Source of the DNA: Naegleria lovaniensis
Taxonomy: Eukaryota; Heterolobosea; Eutetramitea; Acrasida; Naegleriidae
Reading direction: 5' to 3'
DNA length: 64,000 nucleotides
Assembly: GCF_003324165.1 (NCBI RefSeq)
Contig: NW_025407868.1
Coordinates: 220,443-284,442 of the forward strand
A program made the position numbers and the translations under genes. The notes under the pieces are model-generated. The model saw only the letters and a program-made list of their open reading frames with translations. It was not told where the DNA came from and searched no databases. Positions 45,624 to 55,416 of the stretch are shown piece after piece (positions within the stretch are counted from its first letter, which is position 1; the number at the start of each line of letters is the position of its first letter).

Positions 45624-46046
45624 TTAGTTCAATGAACAATCATCCTTTTTAGGCGGTTGTTGCAATGTCAATTTTGAGATCATGTTTTTCAATTCTGAAA
45701 TACTCTCTTCCTTTTCCACTTGTTCCACAAATTCTTTTGTTCCTTTCTCTTGCAACAAAGCCTTCTTGGTTTCTTCCAATTTATCAGAATAGTATTTAAT
45801 TTTTTGTTGAATTTTCACTTGTTCATCTTCATCCTCGGATGGATGATTAACCTGTAATTGTACGAGTTCAATTTTCAATTCGATCAATGCAATTTTTCTT
45901 TCGGTTATTATAGAAGATTCATCCGATGATGAGGAGGTAGAATGATAATTGGAAAAATCCTCGACAATGGCTTCATTTCTTTCTGCTTGGGGTTGTCGTC
46001 GGAAGGCACTTGGAGGACCATAAGGAATTAACTGACGATACAACAT
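45624..46046 (-). CDS. Small acidic coiled-coil protein, unknown function
   Basis: A single exon of 140 aa. The ATG at 46046 follows eight A; the same frame has an upstream ATG at 46097 that I judge less likely. After ~55 residues of S/E-rich sequence comes a heptad-like helix from ~55 to the end (KIALIELKIELVQLQVNHPS, VKIQQKIKYYSDKLEETKKA, LKNMISKLTLQQPPK). There is no signal peptide, membrane helix or known domain. Tail-to-tail with the receptor kinase (108 bp between stops). Its regular start context and composition favour a real gene, but nothing points to a role. Confidence 0.6.
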   Translation of the reverse strand: MLYRQLIPYGPPSAFRRQPQAERNEAIVEDFSNYHSTSSSSDESSIITERKIALIELKIELVQLQVNHPSEDEDEQVKIQQKIKYYSDKLEETKKALLQEKGTKEFVEQVEKEESISELKNMISKLTLQQPPKKDDCSLN

Positions 46047-46253
46047 TTTTTTTGTGATTGTTGTGAACTGATTTCCAAGTTCATAATAGTAGATCAACTT
46101 ACAAAATTATTGGGCAATCATGTAGCTCGGTAAATAAAACACTTCATTTATGAATAACAAGGTTTATACACTCTTGTCCTTTGAAAAAAGAGGTCTTCCA
46201 AAATGTAACTGAACCAGTTGCGACGTGAGTTTGGTCCATAGTTTACAAAAAAA

Positions 46254-47162
46254 ATGAGCTCACTTCTCAAGAATATTGCGTTTCATCCGTTTCATTTGGG
46301 AAATAATCAACAATCATCATCAAATAACAATAATAACACATCAACTTCTACAACTACTCCGAGTGTAACCACCTCTCCCGTGAGGAAAAATTCAATAGCA
46401 AAAGAACATCACCACGATGAAGGACAATCAACGACATCGGGATTGGAAGTTTCATCAACCAATACCTCCAAACATTCCAGGCTTGGATCGGGAATGGCAC
46501 CAAATGCTTTGATCAATGAAAATAATTTATCACAACATTTTCAGCACTCAACTTCCTTGTCCATGCCGAAACAGCAAGAGGATCAAGAAATGAAAAAGAA
46601 ATTAAAAATTCTTAAAAAGGAATATTTAAAACAAAAAGCAGAGATGGAAAGATTGGCACAAATAGCACTCGGACAACAGGAAGAAATTAAACATAAAGAT
46701 TTTCAATTGAAGAAATATAAACAACAGTGTGAAGAACAAGCTTCAAAAATTGGTGAATTGGAAACGCAATTACAAATTGAGAGGGAATTATGTGAGGGTG
46801 CAATACGGATGAAAAAACAAACAACCTCCACTACCGAAAATAACAATAATCAATCAGCAAACACACAACAAACAGAAAATGATTTGTCACTTTTATTGGA
46901 TGAAGGTCTGACCACAAAAGATGTTATGGAAAAAACGTATCAGTTTTTGAAGGATGATACCTTTACGTTTATGCTCAATACCGAAGAATATCAGGAAGAA
47001 GAAACAATATCCTCGCTGAAACAAGAAATAGCAGCTCTACGAGAAGAAAACTTTTATTTACGAGAAGAGAAGCACAAGCTCAATAATGAGAAAGTTCACT
47101 TATTTGAACTAGTTCATCAATTAACTCAACAACTTGGTCTCGGGAATGAAGACAAAAATTGA
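46254..47162 (+). CDS. Coiled-coil protein, unknown function
   Basis: A single exon of 302 aa from an ATG after seven A. The N-terminus MSSLLKNIAFHPFHLGNN leads into N/S/T-rich low complexity (~18-110). A long coiled coil follows (~115-185, KKEYLKQKAEMERLAQIALG, QEEIKHKDFQLKKYKQQ). A compact segment around ~210-245 (SLLLDEGLTTKDVMEKTYQF) comes next, and a second leucine-zipper-like helix (~250-295, LREENFYLREEKHKLNNEKV). No enzyme or membrane feature is visible. It is divergent from the small coiled-coil gene at 46046 (207 bp between starts). It could be a cytoskeletal or trafficking adaptor, but that is a guess from shape only. Confidence 0.65.
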   Translation: MSSLLKNIAFHPFHLGNNQQSSSNNNNNTSTSTTTPSVTTSPVRKNSIAKEHHHDEGQSTTSGLEVSSTNTSKHSRLGSGMAPNALINENNLSQHFQHSTSLSMPKQQEDQEMKKKLKILKKEYLKQKAEMERLAQIALGQQEEIKHKDFQLKKYKQQCEEQASKIGELETQLQIERELCEGAIRMKKQTTSTTENNNNQSANTQQTENDLSLLLDEGLTTKDVMEKTYQFLKDDTFTFMLNTEEYQEEETISSLKQEIAALREENFYLREEKHKLNNEKVHLFELVHQLTQQLGLGNEDKN

Positions 47163-47237
47163 GTTAATGACAAACTTGTTCATCAGATTCGCAACCAAAG
47201 AGTTCCAATTTTGATGTATTTTGCGTGATTTAATAAA

Positions 47238-49052
47238 TTATTGCAGTCGTTTCAAAATATTTCCAGTTGTTTGTATGTCACTATCTAGTTGTGAAGCTTG
47301 CTGCTCAATCCATTGCAAACAAGCCAAGTGGTTGTTCATCACTTGTACGATCCGAGTAAGGTCTGAGTTTGGATCAACAGATTTGTCAAACGTAGTGTTT
47401 AACTTCTTTACCATGTCATCAATCACGAATTGCATGGAATCTAATTGCTTGTTAATGGACTCTGCTGTTTTGTATGTTTCCTCACGCTCTCGATCGGATT
47501 GAGATAATTTAGATGAATCATAAAATGATGCATTCTTTTCAATATATTCTTCTAAAGACTCGACAATTCGTTCCAAATGATCTTGTTGTGAAGTGACCAT
47601 GTCAAGTTGGTTTTTAACTTCTGTGAGCTCGCTTCCAATTTCGCTAACTTGTTCATTCAACGAAGAAATTTTTGATTCACCTTCTAAAATTTCTGCATCC
47701 CACTTTGATACTTGATTTGCCAGTTTATGAAATTCCTTAATATCATTATTTAAATCCTTGTTCCATTTGTTGAGAATTTCCTCCACTGTATGATTATTTA
47801 ACAATGTTTGGATTTCAACTTGGGTGGTGGATTGAGCAGAAGTTGGTGGTTTTGTAGTTTCTGAGGTTGGAGTACCAGTTGTGTTCACCGATAAAGCTGA
47901 TTTCTTGGTATCAAAGGCAAAGCCACCAGTGCTGCCGCCAGTAGATGGAGTGATGTTGGTGGTAGTGGCTTGTGTGGTCGAGGTTGGTACTGCTGTAGTG
48001 GTTGTTGCAGTTGTTCCAGCAGGAGCACCGAAATTGAAACCACCTGTTGTACCACTTGTAGTTGTGGTAGGTTGTGTTGTTGCTGTGGTTGACGTGGTTG
48101 CTGTTGTTGGTTGTGTTAATGTTGGCATCTTAAAACCACTTGGTTCTGTGCCTGCTGATCTTTTTCTACTAGGTGCTTCTTCATCTGAAGGGCGAGTAGA
48201 TCCCGAGTCACCAAAGTTAAATCCTCCTGTTGTGGTGGCTCCTTGTGTTGAAGTAGCAGTACTTGATGGCTGTGTTGCTCCTAATTTAAATCCGCCTGTT
48301 GTACTTGGTTGTTGTGTGCTAGTTCCGGTCGTAGTGGTTGGCATTCCCGATGATTGTGCTCCTGTTGTTCCACCAAAATTAAATCCACCTGTTGGTTTGG
48401 CCCCACCAGCTGTGGTTGATGAGGTAGTACCACCAAAAGTAAATCCACCTCCTGAGGATGGTGTAGTTGATGGTTGTGTAGTAGCACTAGTACCAGTTGC
48501 TCCTGTGGAAATTGTTGGAGGCTTAAAGCCGAATCCAGCCCCAGGTTGTGTCGTTGGTTGTGTGCTTGGCTGAGTGGTGGTTGTACCGCCAATATTAAAT
48601 CCAGTCGTTGGCTGTGTGGTTCCCATTGTTGATGGTGGCTGTTGAGTGGTGCTTGTTGGCTGTGAGGTTGTTGCTTGAATATTGAAATTAAATCCACCAG
48701 TAGTGGGTTGTTGTTGAGAGGTACTTGTAGGCTGAGCAGTGGTTGGAAATCCCGATGGTTGTGTTGTTGTTGGTTTTGGAGCAGAGAAATTAAAGCCTCC
48801 ACCACCTCCTCCAGTGCTCGTACTTCCAAAAGTTATATTTGATGAACCAGTACCTTGTCCTGGTTTTGGCATGAAACCTTGTCCTCCTGAAGTGCTACTA
48901 GTTCCACCAAAATTAAATCCACCACCTGCTCCTCCTTGTGGTTGTGTTCCGAATGAAAATCCACCACCTGCTCCTCCCTGTGTGGATGATGTAGGTTGTT
49001 GTTGTTGTGGATTATTGCCTTGTGGTTGTTGACCCCCAAAATTAAAATTCAT
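47238..49052 (-). CDS. NUP62: Nucleoporin NUP62/Nsp1 (FG-repeat, central channel)
   Basis: A single exon of 604 aa; the ATG at 49052 follows eight A. Residues 1-~400 are FG repeats of the form GFNFG/FSFG/FTFG spaced by G/T/Q/P-rich linkers, about 15-20 copies by eye. From ~412 the Nsp1-like alpha-helical domain begins (VEIQTLLNNHTVEEILNKWN, the conserved 'WN..L' start), then a coiled coil to the end (CLQWIEQQASQLDSDI). NUP62 sits in the NUP62-58-54 trimer lining the nuclear pore, where FG repeats bind importins. One short non-FG segment (DSGSTRPSDEEAPSRKRSAG, ~280-300) interrupts the repeats. Antisense ORFs of up to 230 codons across the repeats are composition artefacts. The start is 74 bp from the divergent NAGK start. 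Confidence 0.95.
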   Translation of the reverse strand: MNFNFGGQQPQGNNPQQQQPTSSTQGGAGGGFSFGTQPQGGAGGGFNFGGTSSTSGGQGFMPKPGQGTGSSNITFGSTSTGGGGGGFNFSAPKPTTTQPSGFPTTAQPTSTSQQQPTTGGFNFNIQATTSQPTSTTQQPPSTMGTTQPTTGFNIGGTTTTQPSTQPTTQPGAGFGFKPPTISTGATGTSATTQPSTTPSSGGGFTFGGTTSSTTAGGAKPTGGFNFGGTTGAQSSGMPTTTTGTSTQQPSTTGGFKLGATQPSSTATSTQGATTTGGFNFGDSGSTRPSDEEAPSRKRSAGTEPSGFKMPTLTQPTTATTSTTATTQPTTTTSGTTGGFNFGAPAGTTATTTTAVPTSTTQATTTNITPSTGGSTGGFAFDTKKSALSVNTTGTPTSETTKPPTSAQSTTQVEIQTLLNNHTVEEILNKWNKDLNNDIKEFHKLANQVSKWDAEILEGESKISSLNEQVSEIGSELTEVKNQLDMVTSQQDHLERIVESLEEYIEKNASFYDSSKLSQSDREREETYKTAESINKQLDSMQFVIDDMVKKLNTTFDKSVDPNSDLTRIVQVMNNHLACLQWIEQQASQLDSDIQTTGNILKRLQ

Positions 49053-49126
49053 TTTTTTTTAAAAAACAAATTAAAAATTCTTTCATCACGAATTCTTCAA
49101 AGCCTTTGAGAATTTTCAACTCAACC

Positions 49127-50125
49127 ATGTCTTCATCAAGAGGTTCCGTAACTCTGGGAGTGGATGGTGGCTCAACAGGCACCACTATTGTGGTCTTGTG
49201 TAATGAAACTCAAAAAGTATTGGCCATGTTGAGCTGTGATCCGTCGAACAAGAACAGTGTTGGAGCTCAAAAGGCTCAACAAGTCATCTCGGAAGGCATC
49301 AAACAAGCCTTGAAAGAGGCTTCTTCTGATAAATCTCTGAGTCTTGAGGATGTTTCTGCCGTGTGCTTGGGAATGAGTGGAGTGGATCGTCCCAATGATA
49401 TTGCACAAGTTCGTTCATGGATGACTGAATTATTTAGTAGTGAATCATCATGTCCTGAAATTTATGTTTTTAATGATGCTGTAGCAGCCATTTGCTCAGG
49501 AACTCTCGGAGCTCTGCATGATGTCATTTGTCTCATTGCTGGAACAGGAAGTATTTGTCTCGGAACGAATAATGATGGTGAGTCTTTCACAAGAACTGGT
49601 GGTTGGGGACCATTACTGGGTGATCGTGGAAGTGGTTTCTGGCTCGGTTCTAAAGTGTTATTGAGTGCAGTGGATTACACAGATGAATTTAACACAGAAA
49701 AAACAGTATTGGCACAATTGGTCAAAGAGGAATTAGGTTTGAACGATATGAGTGAATTAATTCCCTATGTCTATCAAGATAAGGAATGGAGTAGAATTGC
49801 TCGTTTTGCTCCACTTTGTTTTAAGGCCGTTCGTGAGCATGACGACAAGGTAGCAAAACAACTGGTCAATGAAATGATTTCCGATTTGAAACAAATGGTG
49901 GAGACCAATGCAAGAAAGTTGCAGTTAGGATCCGAAAGAAAATTCACATTGGTCTATTGTGGAAGTATTTTGACGCATGACAATAGCTTGGTTGGAGAGG
50001 GATTAACACGTGCTTTGAAAGAAAGTTTTGGAGATCGAATTGAAATTATTGAACGACCAAAAGTGGATCCTGCTGTTGGCAGTGCTTTGTACTATCTCAA
50101 CAACAAGAAACAAAAGAAGGATTAG
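49127..50125 (+). CDS. NAGK: N-acetylglucosamine kinase (BadF/BcrA ATPase fold)
   Basis: A single exon of 332 aa. The ATG at 49127 is preferred over the TTG-led extension. The actin-like ATPase fold shows VTLGVDGGSTGTTIVV (phosphate-1), AVCLGMSGVDRP, YVFNDAVAAICSG (catalytic Asp), CLIAGTGSICLG (phosphate-2), GGWGPLLGDRGSGFWLG (the NAGK-type G-D-E/R-G-S-(A/G) block), and near the end FTLVYCGSIL and KVDPAVGSALY (adenosine loop). The length matches human NAGK (~344 aa). The enzyme phosphorylates free GlcNAc at O6, feeding UDP-GlcNAc or breakdown. The family also includes bacterial BadF-type subunits, but length and the GGWGPLLGDRGS block favour the sugar kinase. Confidence 0.92.
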   Translation: MSSSRGSVTLGVDGGSTGTTIVVLCNETQKVLAMLSCDPSNKNSVGAQKAQQVISEGIKQALKEASSDKSLSLEDVSAVCLGMSGVDRPNDIAQVRSWMTELFSSESSCPEIYVFNDAVAAICSGTLGALHDVICLIAGTGSICLGTNNDGESFTRTGGWGPLLGDRGSGFWLGSKVLLSAVDYTDEFNTEKTVLAQLVKEELGLNDMSELIPYVYQDKEWSRIARFAPLCFKAVREHDDKVAKQLVNEMISDLKQMVETNARKLQLGSERKFTLVYCGSILTHDNSLVGEGLTRALKESFGDRIEIIERPKVDPAVGSALYYLNNKKQKKD

Positions 50126-50766
50126 AATAATATTTATACCCAATTGAGTGCTTGTGATCTCTTTGTGTTGTCAGCACCTGTAAACACAAGTGACATGGTT
50201 CAAGTCATTATAACCCTTAGAGTTAAGGTAACCTCTTCGCCTCAAACGTTGTTAAATGGAGGGGAATGAGGAAGCTATCATGTAACCCACCGTCAAAAAA
50301 AACCCGCCATCCAAAAACTTCTTGCCACCACTCGAACTGTTTTTGCCTCATTCTTTCATCGATTATCTTCAAATTTCACATATTTCATCCAATCAAAATC
50401 AATCTACAACAATTCTACGAGCTTCTTGAACGTCATTACGATTCCTCTTTGTTTCTATCCTCAACAAATTCAACCACAAACAATCAATTTGTTGCCATTC
50501 AAATTGATTTCCTGCATGGCAACGCTGCCAAAAATATGAGTCACTAGCGCTGCTTTCGACTAATTTGTACAACGGGACGCCATTTCACGAAAACGGAAGG
50601 TCCCCCTGAGATAATTTCAACTGAAGATAAAAAGACTCCCCGCAGAGTGCTAGTAAAAATTCAATTTCAAAAAAAATTGATTCAAACAACGAACCAATCA
50701 TAAAACAAACTCTCGAGCGTTATTAAACGATTCAAGTTGAAATTGAAATTAGAGTAAAATACAGAA
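50126..50766. other. Intergenic region, no supported gene
   Basis: This 641-bp stretch lies between the NAGK stop and the ABC transporter start. One plus-strand frame (50266-50547, 93 codons from an ATG) has no domain, an unusual composition and no A-tract at its start, so it is not called. A weak imperfect palindrome lies around 50214-50231. The last ~130 bp is A-rich, as in promoters nearby. No RNA gene was recognised. Confidence 0.45.
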
Positions 50767-53165
50767 ATGGTTGTAGAAGAACAACAACAACAACAACCTT
50801 TTGGACAACAATATGAAGAAATCAAATTGAACCCCTCATCGGGAGTAGAAATCTCATCATCCTCTTCCAAAATGTTATTGAATAACGCCGATCAGAGCCA
50901 GACCAGTCTTTCCCCATCGGGTTCCAACACTAACGGAGCAGGTCAAGGAGCAAATACGAACAATACCACTCCTCAACAACCAGAACGTAGAAGCAGAAAT
51001 CCCTTCAAACGATTCAAAAAGAAGAAGGAACAAGCAGATCAGGAAGAAATTAAAGATGAAAGAGAGCCACCGATCAAGGCATCTGATAATTTGACCATTT
51101 TCAAGATCTTTGGTTGGAATTGGTTGTTAGTGCTCATTGGAAGTATTGGTTCGTTGGGAAATGGTGTGATTCCATTATCATTCCAGGTATGTAAAACAAC
51201 ATGTTGGTACATACGTTGTTATCCTAACTGATTACTTTGTTACATGCTCCTTCAAACATTCGTATTTGTGGTGATACTTTCTCTAATAGTTTGTCATGGG
51301 TGACTTGTTAAACATTTTCCAACCTAAAAACGGAGTCATTCCAACTGTAGATTCCATGAAGTCCAACATCGCAACAGTTGCCATCAATTTCGCTATTATT
51401 GCCGCTGCAGCTGCAATTGCTAGTTTCCTTTCACAATTCTTCTTGAATTGGGCCAGCGAACGAATGGGAGTTGCATTGAGAAAGGCCTACTTTAACGCAT
51501 TGACTTCACAAGAAATGGGATTTTTTGACATTAAGAAGACAGGTGCTCTCACTGTTGCATTAAGTGAAGGTACGTTTGGGTTGAATGGCTGTTTTTCACA
51601 GTATTAACTCTTGTTTTTGCACTAACCAATAGACATTTCCAAAATTCAAGAAGCCTACTCCAACAAACTTGCTCTCTTTTTACAAAACTTTGCTCAGTTC
51701 ATTGTTGGAGTCGTTTTGGCCTTTGTGAGTAGTTACCAAATGTCTCTGGTAATGGTCTCTACGAGTCCATTGTTGGTTCTTGGTATTGGAATTTTAAGCA
51801 AACTCGTAGAATTTTTGACAAAGAAAACCAATAAGGCAACAGAACACAGCGCTGCTCTTGCAACAGAAGTCGTAGGTGCTTTCAGAACTGTGAAAAGCAT
51901 GGGCTGTGAAGTGAAGGAACAAGGAAGATTTGCTCAAGACTTGAAAAATATTCACTTGTATGGTTTAATTAAGGCTGGCATGCAAGGAACAACTTTTGCT
52001 GCTGTCTCCATCATTTTGTGGGGTACTGTTGCTCTAGCTTTCTGGTAAGTTTTTGTGCTGATGATTTTAATTATGATTTATGATGTCTATACAATGATTC
52101 ATGTTGAATACAACACACAGGTATGGAGGTGGTCTCGTTGCTGAAGGAACCATTACTGTCGGTGACATGATGAAAGTGTTCGGTATGATGTTGTTTGGTG
52201 TTTTGGGTCTTTCCCAAGCTGGTACTGTTCTTCCAGACTTCTCTAAGGCTCAAATGTCTCAAAAAACTCTGTTGAAAGTACTCAAGAGACAACCTGCTAT
52301 TCCATTCAGAGGTGGTGTCATTCCTCAAGAAACTCTTAAGGGTAATATTCAAATTAGAAATGTTAACTTCTCTTATCCATCAAGACCAAATGTCACCGTG
52401 TTGAAGAACTTTAACATGGAAATCAAGCCAGGTACATCTGTTGCTCTGGTTGGTCCCTCAGGATCAGGAAAATCTACCATTGTCGGCCTTCTTGAAAGAT
52501 TCTATGATCCACAAGAAGGAGAAATTATCATTGACGGTCACAAGATTAAGGATATTGATCCTCAATGGCTTCACAAGAATATTGGTATTGTCACACAAGA
52601 ACCTGTCCTCTTTTCTTGCACTATTCGAGAAAACATTGCCTATGCTGCTGGTCTTGAAAATGTGACACAGGAACAAATTGAGAGCGCAGCCAAAGCTGCC
52701 AATTGCCACAATTTTATTGTTGAAATGCCTGATGGTTATGATACTAAATTGGGAGAGAAGGGTATCTCACTTTCTGGTGGTCAAAAGCAGCGTGTCGCAA
52801 TTGCACGTGCAGTCTTACAAAATCCTCAAATCTTGTTATTGGATGAGGCTACATCTGCTCTTGATACAGAATCAGAAGCTTTGGTTCAGCAAGCTTTGGA
52901 CAACTTGATGAAAGGTAGAACCACCATTTGTATTGCTCACAGACTCAGTACCGTTCAAAATTGCGACACTATTTATGTATTGGTGAAAGGAGAGTTGAAG
53001 GAGTCTGGTACACATCACGAGTTGCTTAAAATTGAAGATGGTGTCTACAAGAAGTTGGCTGAAAAACAAATGTTGTTCGGTAGAAGTGATAGTGTAGAGT
53101 TTGACCGTGTGACGACCCAGGAAATAATTTCAGATGAAACATCTTCGAACATCATTCACGAGTAA
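50767..53165 (+). CDS. Half-size ABC transporter, ABCB type
   Basis: Exons 50767-51186, 51290-51569, 51633-52044 and 52121-53165 give 718 aa, all in phase. A Q/S/N-rich and then basic N-terminal tail (~1-110) precedes one transmembrane domain (~115-405; helices include WLLVLIGSIGSLGNGVIPLS, AIIAAAAAIASFLSQFFL, ALFLQNFAQFIVGVVLAF). The nucleotide-binding domain (~445-700) has Walker A GPSGSGKST (482-490), the Q-loop VTQEP, signature LSGGQ (588-592), Walker B ILLLDEATSALD and the H-loop AHRLST (H644), all intact. A half transporter must dimerise. ABCB halves export peptides, lipids or drugs, and some sit in mitochondria or lysosomes; no presequence is obvious. The substrate is unknown. The three introns fall in the membrane domain; the catalytic domain is one exon. 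Confidence 0.93.
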
Positions 53166-53278
53166 TTAAGGAAGCTAATTTTTATTGTAAATAATGAAGA
53201 GTGTAAAGTTTTGTAATTCTTGAGTAAATAATTTAATTGTGGTTTTTTTACAAAGGTGAAATATGTGAAAACCAATCC

Positions 53279-55194
53279 TTAATGGCTTTCTCTTTTAGAC
53301 ACAGCTACCTTCAAATTTGTAGGTCTATTCACGACAATAGTTCTAGTACCAACTGGATCCACACTTTCATCATTCATTAATCGAAAATGATACTTTTGAA
53401 CAAGTTTGGATAACAACATGCATCCTTCCATCAATGAGAATTTGTATCCAATGCATTTTCTAAAAAGTAGCGTTAGAATACAATGCAATTCTAATTCTAA
53501 CAACAATCTACGTACCTATTACCTCCACTAAAAGGAATCCAAGTAAAATCATGTTGAACGCGTTCTCTGGTTTCAGCATCCTTGAATCGATCAGGATTGA
53601 ATTCATTCACACTTTCTCCCCAATTATCTGATCTTGTGTGACTGTCCAAAATGAATGCATGAATTTGAGTTCCTTTTGGAATGTTGAATTTACCCAAGGT
53701 TGTAGCTTTCTTGGCAACATGTTTTACAATAGTTGTGACAGGTGGGTGATATCTCAAAGCTTCCATAATGACCATATTCACATATTCAAGTTTTTCAAAA
53801 TCATCAAAAGTTGGATCTCTTCCGTTGAGAACCTTTTGAACTTCTTTGAAGAGTCGTTCTTGAACTTCTGGTCTTTTTGAGATTTCATAGGTCACCCATT
53901 GCAACAAAGTTGATGTTGTCTAGTATTGTGTTTATAAATTTTGGAGGTAAATATTGATGTGCCACATCTACTTACCTCATGACCTGCCAAAGACAAGATA
54001 AATGCATTGCTTTTGAGTTCACCATCGTTCAGTAACTTTTCGCTTAAATTGGCTTCAACTAATAAACTCAAAATATCATGACCTTGATCTGATTCTTCTG
54101 AAGAAGCAGAAAGATGAGATTTTTCCATGAGTTGTTTTCTTCTGGAATTGATTACTTCATCAAGAGTTTCTGAGCACACTTTTGTTGCTTTATCGGTTCC
54201 AAACCACCAAGCAAACAGAGGATACAGCAGTTCAGAACGTCTTTTCACAAAATTTCTCAAGGCAATATCTTTGGTGATGAGGGTATCCATGGCCATTCGA
54301 AATTGAATTCCTTTTTCGTTCTTTGTGAAAATACCCAAATCCACACCAAAACCTTTTGTATTTCATGGGACAGTCAAATGGAAAACAACAATTTCACCAT
54401 TAATGAAAGAGGAGAGCAATGAATGGTTACATACCTGCTTTGCCAAGAATATCTAAAGTCACGTCTGAATAATTACCCACTTGCAACATGAATTCCTTCT
54501 TTCCCTCTAACTGTTTATCCCATTTTTCAAACAATAAATCACAAGTTTTCACTGCTACTTTGCACATGAATTGTAAATTCACTGGAGAGAATCCAGGACT
54601 GCACACTTTGAAATGTTTTTTCCAAGTTTCATTATTCAAACAGGTTAGAATGCTCTCTCCAAAGATATTCAACAACTCGTAGCTTGGTTTGGGCTTTTCA
54701 AAGTTATTCGATTTCGTGACCATTACCTCTTTCAACATGTTCTTATCTGAAACGTAGACAATATTCTTATCTGGAAGACTTAGACGAAATGTTTTCGTTT
54801 CAGGATCTCCAAATTTTTCAATCACTTTTTGCATTTGAAAAGCACTATTTAAATAAAAGTAAGGAGCAAAGAAGGGAATTCGAATGGGAGAGAATAAGAA
54901 TTGCCAAGAGCCAGGAATTTCCTTCAATTTGTTCATTTGTTGAAACACTTGATAAACGGAATGTATCAATTTTGCCAAGATCAATACCATGACCGCTACC
55001 ATCACAGCCAACCACCAACTCGTATTCTGTTTGGAAGAAAACCATCGGCCTGATGAAATTTGATCCCAATCATCGGATCTTTCAATTTCTTGAGCCCATA
55101 CTTGTCCTCCTTCCTTGATCAACACGAATGAGAGGAGTAGAAAGAGTGGAAGCTTCACAACCACAGAAGAGGAGTTGTTTTGTGGTTCAAACAT
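53279..55194 (-). CDS. Cytochrome P450, tandem copy A
   Basis: Exons 55194-54435, 54352-53976, 53919-53516 and 53459-53279 give 573 aa. The ATG at 55194 follows eight A. After a hydrophobic stretch (LPLFLLLSFVLIKEGG) and a second helix (~60-80, LAVMVAVMVLILAKLIHSVY) for ER anchoring comes the P450 core: LAGHETTSTLLQW (I helix, oxygen-binding Thr), ESVNEFNPDRFKD, EALRYHP (ExxR) and FSGGNRKCIGYKF (heme ligand C516). P450s oxidise small molecules with electrons from a reductase; the substrate is unknown. Same exon layout as copy B downstream. Two hydrophobic segments are unusual (most have one) and suggest a signal peptide plus anchor, or a hairpin. Confidence 0.93.
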
Positions 55195-55416
55195 TTTTTT
55201 TTGGTGTTGTTGCCGTAGTACGCTCTGCTGAGCTGTTCCGAACACGATCGTGTTCATTCATTGTTGAATTTGTGTGGTTCGCTGATAAAGATTTGGTTGT
55301 GATTCCTTCTCGCAAACTGCACACGGGGATCAGATTTTATTGGAATTTACTTGATTCATGTGGAAAATCCACAGTGTAAAATTTATGAGACTCCTTAATG
55401 GAGAGGAACAACAACA

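Noticed and set aside
47881-48573. A 230-codon plus-strand open frame opposite NUP62, and an equally long one in another minus frame
   Set aside because: Both are by-products of the G/T/Q-rich FG-repeat composition. They show no domain, while the NUP62 frame has FG repeats and an Nsp1 helical domain.
50266-50547. A 93-codon frame in the NAGK/ABC transporter gap
   Set aside because: No domain, no A-tract at the ATG and no homology recognised; may be chance.
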